Shown piece by piece: positions 6,706 through 9,993 of a stretch of DNA of 9,993 bases (position 1 is its first letter; each line of letters opens with the position of its first letter). The stretch comes from a candidate division NC10 bacterium SPGG6 (lineage in GTDB: Bacteria; Methylomirabilota; Methylomirabilia; Methylomirabilales; CSP1-5). The stretch covers positions 661-10,653 of the forward strand of contig LXTG01000108.1 in the NCBI GenBank assembly GCA_001643535.1, in the 5' to 3' direction. The position numbers and the translations under genes are program-made. Below the pieces are notes generated by a model. The model worked only from the letters and a program-made list of their open reading frames with translations, was not told the origin of the DNA and made no database searches.

Positions 6706-6735
6706 TTGACGAGAGAGGGAGAGGCAGGAGATACT
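6706..6735 (+). promoter_or_regulatory. Candidate promoter for the aldolase gene
   Basis: TTGACG (5/6 match to the -35) and GATACT (4/6 match to the -10) are separated by 18 bp. Transcription from about 6742 would give a leader of roughly 178 nt before the aldolase ATG. No better + strand promoter was found closer to the gene. Confidence 0.4.
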
Positions 6736-6745
6736 GAAAGATGCC

Positions 6746-6875
6746 GGCGGGCTGAACCTTATCGAGAACACCGCGCCATGGGAGGCACCGCGCAAGCCCG
6801 CCCCGGAGAGTGGAACGGACGTTGCAAGATGAATTGGCCCGAAGGATGTTACCCGGCTGGGCGAATCTGCCCAGC
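6746..6875 (+). other. Potentially structured aldolase leader
   Basis: Two perfect inverted repeats lie between the candidate promoter and the aldolase SD. GGCGGGCT (6746-6753) pairs with AGCCCGCC (6795-6802), enclosing 41 nt that contain a CACCGCGC direct repeat (6769 and 6786). GCTGGGC (6856-6862) pairs with GCCCAGC (6869-6875) across a GAATCT loop. No known riboswitch class is recognised. Confidence 0.35.
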
Positions 6876-6919
6876 GTGAGGATCGTTTGAGATAAACCCA
6901 TGAGGGGAGAGGGTGTTCC

Positions 6920-7843
6920 ATGAATAAGCGTATCCACGAGATCCTGAGCTGGTACGTAAGCGACAATCCGGGAACGCGGACAAACCTGGCCCGCTTCCTG
7001 AACCACGGCACGCTCAGTGGGACCGGACGGCTGGTGATCCTGCCCGTGGATCAAGGCTTTGAACACGGTCCGGCCCGGAGTTTCGCCCCAAACCCTCCGA
7101 GCTATGATCCTCTCTACCATTGTGAGCTGGCCGTGGAGGCCGGCTGTAACGCCTACGCCGCCCCCCTGGGATTCCTGGAGGCGGGCGCTGCGCACTTTGC
7201 AGGCGAGATTCCGTTGATCCTGAAACTCAATAGCCACGACGTACTCCTCGACGAGAAGGATCCCATGCCGGCAGTCACCGGGAGCGTGCAGGATGCGTTG
7301 CGCCTTGGCTGTTCGGCCATCGGGTTTACCATCTATCCGGGATCGGCCATGAGCCAGCAGATGTACGAGCAGTTGCAATCTATTGCCGAAGACGCAAAGG
7401 CGTGCGGCCTAGCCGTGGTGGTCTGGTCTTACCCTCGAGGGTCTGGCTTGTCCAAAGCGGGGGAGACAGCCGTCGACGTGGTGGCCTACGCGGCCCACAT
7501 TGCCGCCCAGCTCGGGGCCCACATCATCAAAGTGAAGTTGCCGACTGAGCGCGTGGAGCTCGCCGAGGCGAAGAAGGCCTACGAGCGGTACCCGATCCCG
7601 ACTCGCACCCTGGCAGACCGAGTGCGTCACGTAGTGCAGAGCACCTTTAATGGACGGCGGATCGTCATCTTCTCAGGCGGGGCCAAGGAGACGGATGAGG
7701 CGGTGTTCAATGAGGTCAGGGCCATCCGCGATGGGGGTGGCTTCGGTTCAATCATTGGCCGGAACTCGTTTCAGCGGGAGCGGTCCGAGGCGCTGAACCT
7801 CCTGGGTACCATCATGAAAATCTACGCGGGTCAGATCAAGTAA
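6920..7843 (+). CDS. fbaB: Class I fructose-bisphosphate aldolase (archaeal/DhnA type)
   Basis: This cytosolic Schiff-base aldolase interconverts fructose-1,6-bisphosphate with dihydroxyacetone phosphate and glyceraldehyde-3-phosphate in glycolysis/gluconeogenesis. It has 307 residues. Family motifs are L-P-V-D-Q-G-F-E-H-G-P (41-51), L-K-L-N-S (101-105), G-F-T-I-Y-P-G-S (135-142), A-H-I-I-K-V-K-L-P-T (200-209) and F-S-G-G-A-K (251-256), then the G-G-G-F-G-S-I-I-G-R-N phosphate-binding segment (272-282). The Schiff-base lysine is expected to be K204 or K206; by analogy with E. coli FbaB I favour K204. ATG 6920 follows a strong purine-rich SD (GGGGAGAGGG) with about 7 nt spacing. The DhnA family also includes transaldolase-like enzymes such as LsrF and ADH synthase, but the full-length match and motifs favour aldolase. 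It converges with the RNase Z-like gene, 64 bp away. Confidence 0.93.
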   Translation: MNKRIHEILSWYVSDNPGTRTNLARFLNHGTLSGTGRLVILPVDQGFEHGPARSFAPNPPSYDPLYHCELAVEAGCNAYAAPLGFLEAGAAHFAGEIPLILKLNSHDVLLDEKDPMPAVTGSVQDALRLGCSAIGFTIYPGSAMSQQMYEQLQSIAEDAKACGLAVVVWSYPRGSGLSKAGETAVDVVAYAAHIAAQLGAHIIKVKLPTERVELAEAKKAYERYPIPTRTLADRVRHVVQSTFNGRRIVIFSGGAKETDEAVFNEVRAIRDGGGFGSIIGRNSFQRERSEALNLLGTIMKIYAGQIK

Positions 7844-7907
7844 TCGGCAGGAGAGGGCGCGCTGAAATCTCCCCTTGCGCCGGGCGGTCGAGCCAAAGGC
7901 GCACCCC

Positions 7908-8924
7908 TCAGTTCCAGTGGCCCTTGGGTACCGTCACCCATCCCCCAAAGGCTTCCCTCGCCTCACGGTAGAAGGCCTCTGTTTCTCCCTGGTATCGCGG
8001 AGAGAAGTGGAAGAGGGCCAGTCGCCGGACGTCGGCCTCCTTGGCGATCAGGCCCGCCTGTCTCGCGGTGAGGTGACACCGCTCTGCCGCCAGCGGCTCA
8101 TCTCGGTCCAAATAGGCTGCCTCACAGTAGAGGACGTCCGCCCCCTTGGCCAAGGTCACGATGCACGCCACGTTCTCTGGAGAGTAAAGGGCATCGGTCA
8201 CGTAGGCCAGCTTCTGACCGGGGGTGATGTTGATGAGCGCCGCCTTCAGCTCCCCAAGAGAGAGGGTCTTGGCCCGCCCGTCTGGCCACCGCACGACGAT
8301 CCGGGTCTCTTCGGCGGCCCCCTCACGGATCTTCGCCTTGAGGTCCGAAAGCCAGGGGCCCACCGGCAACTCAAGACCCGCGAGGCGCCCCTTATCAATA
8401 TTGATATGAAAGGGCTCTTCCACGGCAAAGGCCAGACAGGGGATCTGATGATCGAGATGCCCTGCCCGAACTCGAAAGCCCGTCTCCCCCCAGAGCTCGC
8501 CCGTAAATGCACGCGGTGGCAGGTCACTTCGCCGGAAGGCCTCGGCGCACGCAAAGCGAGCCCCTCGGATGGAGTCGAGATTCACCTCAAAAACCTCGAG
8601 GCTCAGGGGGTAGTCGTGGATGAGATTCCATGTGTACCCCCGAAGCTTCCCCTCCACGTTGTCAATGATCCCTGCGGGCCCAAAGAGGCTGAGGATGCGA
8701 TCCCGGCCCAGGACCGTCCGGAGGAGGTGATCAAAGCCGACGAAGTGATCGAGGTGGGTATGAGACACGTAGACCTCGCTCACGCGGAGGAGGTCGCCGG
8801 ATGACAGGGAGGCGAGCGAACCCAGATCAAAGAGGAGGGCCCGCCGCGCCCACCGGATCCGAACGTAGAGGGCAGGATCACCCCACGGGCCGTTGACCAA
8901 TTGCATCTGAAAGGTGGGTTTCAT
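7908..8924 (-). CDS. RNase Z-like metallo-beta-lactamase-fold hydrolase
   Basis: This is a predicted zinc-dependent hydrolase of the MBL superfamily, closest to ribonuclease Z (tRNA 3'-end processing). It has 338 residues. The motifs run in RNase Z order: V-S-H-T-H-L-D-H (H55, H57, D59, H60), L-D-H-Q-I-P-C-L-A-F-A-V-E-E (H159), Y-V-T-D-A (D244), C-H-L-T-A-R-Q-A-G (H284) and L-F-H-F-S-P-R-Y (H306). An unusual N-terminal block (V-N-G-P-W-G-D-P-A-L-Y) and the G-K-L-R-G-Y-T-W-N-L segment suggest a divergent subfamily, so the substrate may not be pre-tRNA and I give no gene symbol. ATG 8924 has no visible SD; ATG 8906 (M-Q-L-V-N) is an alternative, also without one. A heptamer inverted repeat lies just upstream. 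Confidence 0.88.
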   Translation of the reverse strand: MKPTFQMQLVNGPWGDPALYVRIRWARRALLFDLGSLASLSSGDLLRVSEVYVSHTHLDHFVGFDHLLRTVLGRDRILSLFGPAGIIDNVEGKLRGYTWNLIHDYPLSLEVFEVNLDSIRGARFACAEAFRRSDLPPRAFTGELWGETGFRVRAGHLDHQIPCLAFAVEEPFHINIDKGRLAGLELPVGPWLSDLKAKIREGAAEETRIVVRWPDGRAKTLSLGELKAALINITPGQKLAYVTDALYSPENVACIVTLAKGADVLYCEAAYLDRDEPLAAERCHLTARQAGLIAKEADVRRLALFHFSPRYQGETEAFYREAREAFGGWVTVPKGHWN

Positions 8925-8952
8925 ACAACTACACAGCAGTTAGCAATCACAC

Positions 8953-9032
8953 GATTGCGGATTGGCAATTTCGGATTTCGGATTGAAATGCAGGTGCATA
9001 CCTGCGAAATCCGAAATTCGCAATCCCAAATC
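8953..9032. repeat. Inverted heptamer arrays around a 16-bp palindrome
   Basis: Two 28-nt arms (8953-8980 and 9005-9032) are inverted copies with 24 of 28 positions paired, including a 14-bp perfect run AATTTCGGATTTCG against its complement. Each arm is about four to five 7-bp units of type GATTTCG. Between them sits GCAGGT-GCAT-ACCTGC (8990-9005). A smaller stem, GCAATC-ACAC-GATTGC (8943-8958), overlaps the left arm. The structure begins 29 bp upstream of the RNase Z-like ATG. Confidence 0.85.
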
Positions 9033-9064
9033 CGAAACGCTGGGCTTGACCGGTAATAGCTGTT

Positions 9065-9085
9065 CTCATCGGTCATCGGACTTCA
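9065..9085. repeat. Short heptamer remnant (CTCATCG, GTCATCG, GACTTCA)
   Basis: Three 7-bp units lie in phase. The first two are near-identical, and the CATCGGTCATC core they form also occurs at 4411-4420. It is short enough that chance cannot be excluded. Confidence 0.4.
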
Positions 9086-9150
9086 GTCGCGGTATCAATA
9101 CAAACGCATTTCATCATGTGACAATCGAACAATAGAATATGAGACCGCAA

Positions 9151-9182
9151 TGGAGCCCTTGACGTCTTCGTCAAGGGCTCCA
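9151..9182. terminator. Strong 14-bp hairpin, possible terminator
   Basis: TGGAGCCCTTGACG pairs perfectly with CGTCAAGGGCTCCA across a TCTT loop. It stands directly downstream (on the - strand) of a second hairpin at the end of the CxxCxxC protein gene. Neither strand shows a good T-tract after it, so it may act as a transcript-stabilising or factor-dependent element instead. Confidence 0.5.
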
Positions 9183-9210
9183 AAGTAAACGCACTTTGTC
9201 CGTTTACTTT
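9182..9210 (-). terminator. 10-bp hairpin overlapping the stop of the CxxCxxC gene
   Basis: AAAGTAAACG (9182-9191) and CGTTTACTTT (9201-9210) are perfect complements with a 9-nt loop. On the - strand the arm ends in ACTTTGG, a weak T-run. The TAA stop (9211-9209) overlaps the stem base. With the adjacent 14-bp hairpin it forms a tandem pair in the usual terminator position. Confidence 0.45.
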
Positions 9211-9709
9211 AGCTGGGCCAGCCCACGTATTGGCCATCCTCCCAGAGCTTGACCATCCGTTCCACTATGGCCAACCGATCTTCAAAGCGTTCGCTCTGCG
9301 ACAGGTCCTGATCATGCGGCCAGACTTCCTCCAGGAAGGGACGGATGTCCTCGCGAATCGCATAATACGCCTCCCGAAGCTGCACAAGGGTCCGGCGGTT
9401 GACCTGATAAAGATTGGAGGCGGCGACGATGAGGGGTTGCGGGTTATCGTAGAGACTCTTCCAGTGCAGACAATCTCTGAGGTTGGTGCCGACGAGATCC
9501 CGAGCGAGACGGGCAAACTCCATAAACCAGCCGATGGTCCGCTCGCACACCAGACACCCGGGGCATTCGTCACCCGCCACGACGGGGACGTAGGCCTCGG
9601 CTCGCAAAGGGCCGCCCGGGAGAACCCAGTGGACCGACCGGCAGTGGCGGAATCGCGCGTTGTCGGAGTTCAGCTCAGGCATGGCCAGGGTCGAATAGAT
9701 TTCCCTCAT
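9209..9709 (-). CDS. Unrecognised CxxCxxC-motif protein
   Basis: I do not recognise this protein. From ATG 9709 it is 166 aa, with a C-P-G-C-L-V-C cluster (C49, C52, C55) and further cysteines near residues 23 and 80 that could help bind zinc or an Fe-S cluster. The rest is soluble and mostly helical (F-M-E-F-A-R-L-A-R-D-L, L-V-Q-L-R-E-A-Y-Y-A-I-R-E-D-I, R-L-A-I-V-E-R-M-V-K-L-W). It has no signal peptide or membrane segment. The start is unsure. The frame is open back to ATG 9901, but those 64 extra residues are Ser/Arg/Gly-rich, come partly from a heptamer repeat and look non-coding. ATG 9682 (M-P-E-L-N-S) is another option. None of the candidates has a convincing SD. Confidence 0.65.
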   Translation of the reverse strand: MREIYSTLAMPELNSDNARFRHCRSVHWVLPGGPLRAEAYVPVVAGDECPGCLVCERTIGWFMEFARLARDLVGTNLRDCLHWKSLYDNPQPLIVAASNLYQVNRRTLVQLREAYYAIREDIRPFLEEVWPHDQDLSQSERFEDRLAIVERMVKLWEDGQYVGWPS

Positions 9710-9843
9710 AAGGTGGGGTCCCGCTCCATCCACGGTCCCCCAGAGTCTCCGACGTACTGTACCAAAGGAGGAGGCCGTTCTGCAAATCTTCCCCTGCGGC
9801 CTCCCGCCCCCTCGCCTGTTTCCGATATCGCTCCCGGTACTAG

Positions 9844-9892
9844 AGCTGTCAGCAGTCAGCCCGGAGCGCGAAGAGTCAAGAGTCGAGGGTCG
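9844..9892. repeat. Degenerate heptamer array, unit about AGNGTCR
   Basis: Seven units start every 7 bp at 9844. Units 1-2 (AGCTGTC, AGCAGTC) and 5-7 (AGAGTCA, AGAGTCG, AGGGTCG) are alike; units 3-4 are eroded. On the - strand the array gives the Ser/Arg-rich N-terminal extension of the long frame above the CxxCxxC gene, which argues that this extension is not real protein. Confidence 0.7.
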
Positions 9893-9948
9893 GGGGGACA
9901 TCGCTCGGCCCGCGGGCTTTGATGGACCAACGGAAATCCGGGCGAGTT

Positions 9949-9993
9949 TTGTCTTCAGGAAACGTATGGTAGGATGATTCCCGGGAAAGGAAG
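9949..9993 (+). promoter_or_regulatory. Candidate promoter and SD for a gene beyond the right edge
   Basis: TTGTCT (9949-9954) is followed by an extended -10, TGG-TAGGAT (9967-9975), with short 15-bp spacing. The window ends in GGGAAAGGAAG, a strong SD-like run, so a + strand start codon is probably a few bases past 9993. The downstream gene is not visible. Confidence 0.4.

Noticed and set aside
6779..6792. TGGGAGGCACCGCG resembles the T-box motif AGGGUGGNACCGCG, with only two mismatches
   Set aside because: One mismatch hits the U of the tRNA-pairing bulge. No Stem I, specifier loop, antiterminator partner (CGCGGT) or terminator is seen, and an aldolase is not a usual T-box target.
6389..6902. 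170-codon - strand frame upstream of the symporter, in the same frame as it
   Set aside because: No SD, no family resemblance and an Arg/Pro-rich composition. Candidate promoters lie within it. Its upstream extension (to 7378) is antisense to the aldolase gene.
7844..7907. Possible bidirectional terminator between the convergent aldolase and RNase Z-like genes
   Set aside because: Only 5-bp interrupted pairings (GGCGC with GCGCC) and no T-tract were seen.
7875..8804. 309-codon + strand frame opposite the RNase Z-like gene
   Set aside because: It is a shadow of a gene with complete catalytic motifs on the other strand.
9230..9922. 230-codon + strand frame opposite the CxxCxxC gene
   Set aside because: The - strand product has the more natural composition and a cysteine motif; the + strand frame looks like its antisense shadow.

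Overview
The window is a high-GC bacterial chromosome segment with ordinary housekeeping genes. The cell is probably Gram-negative: the M23 peptidase is of the membrane-anchored Csd3/MepM-like type. The archaeal-type class I aldolase, the GTG and TTG starts and the intergenic 7-bp repeat arrays would suit a lineage such as NC10/Methylomirabilota, Nitrospirota or a deltaproteobacterium. This placement is inference; there is no rRNA or other marker.

Layout. (1) Bases 1-1637, + strand: a DUF2400/TIGR02757 protein cut by the left edge, then endonuclease IV (nfo). A 91-bp tandem heptamer array spans the stop of the first and the start of the second. (2) Bases 1664-2619, - strand: a small secreted protein of unknown function, preceded by pterin-4a-carbinolamine dehydratase. 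(3) Bases 2620-2958: a divergent regulatory region with candidate promoters both ways and two perfect dyads. (4) Bases 2959-4296, +: a membrane-anchored M23 endopeptidase starting at TTG. (5) Bases 4297-4408: a convergent gap filled with heptamer repeats. (6) Bases 4409-6376, -: a sodium:solute symporter. (7) Bases 6377-6919: a 543-bp stretch with no convincing gene but with candidate promoters and hairpins. (8) Bases 6920-7843, +: class I fructose-bisphosphate aldolase. (9) Bases 7908-8924, -: an RNase Z-like metallo-beta-lactamase-fold protein. (10) Bases 8925-9208: an intergenic region with an inverted heptamer array and two strong tandem hairpins. (11) Bases 9209-9709, -: an unrecognised CxxCxxC protein. 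(12) Bases 9844-9993: another heptamer array, then a probable + strand promoter and Shine-Dalgarno (SD) sequence for a gene just outside the window.

How the genes relate. The only clear functional pairing is at the left edge. The DUF2400 protein carries an L-D-T-H-V segment like the catalytic aspartate motif of HhH-GPD DNA glycosylases, and it is followed directly by an AP endonuclease, which does the next step of base excision repair. The other genes (pterin recycling, cell-wall hydrolysis, solute uptake, glycolysis/gluconeogenesis, RNA processing) look like independent units.

No phage, IS element, CRISPR array, tRNA or rRNA was seen. The most distinctive signal is the recurring period-7 tandem repeat. 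It fills gene boundaries at four main places and overlaps the ends of coding sequences at three, adding low-complexity tails or ambiguous starts.
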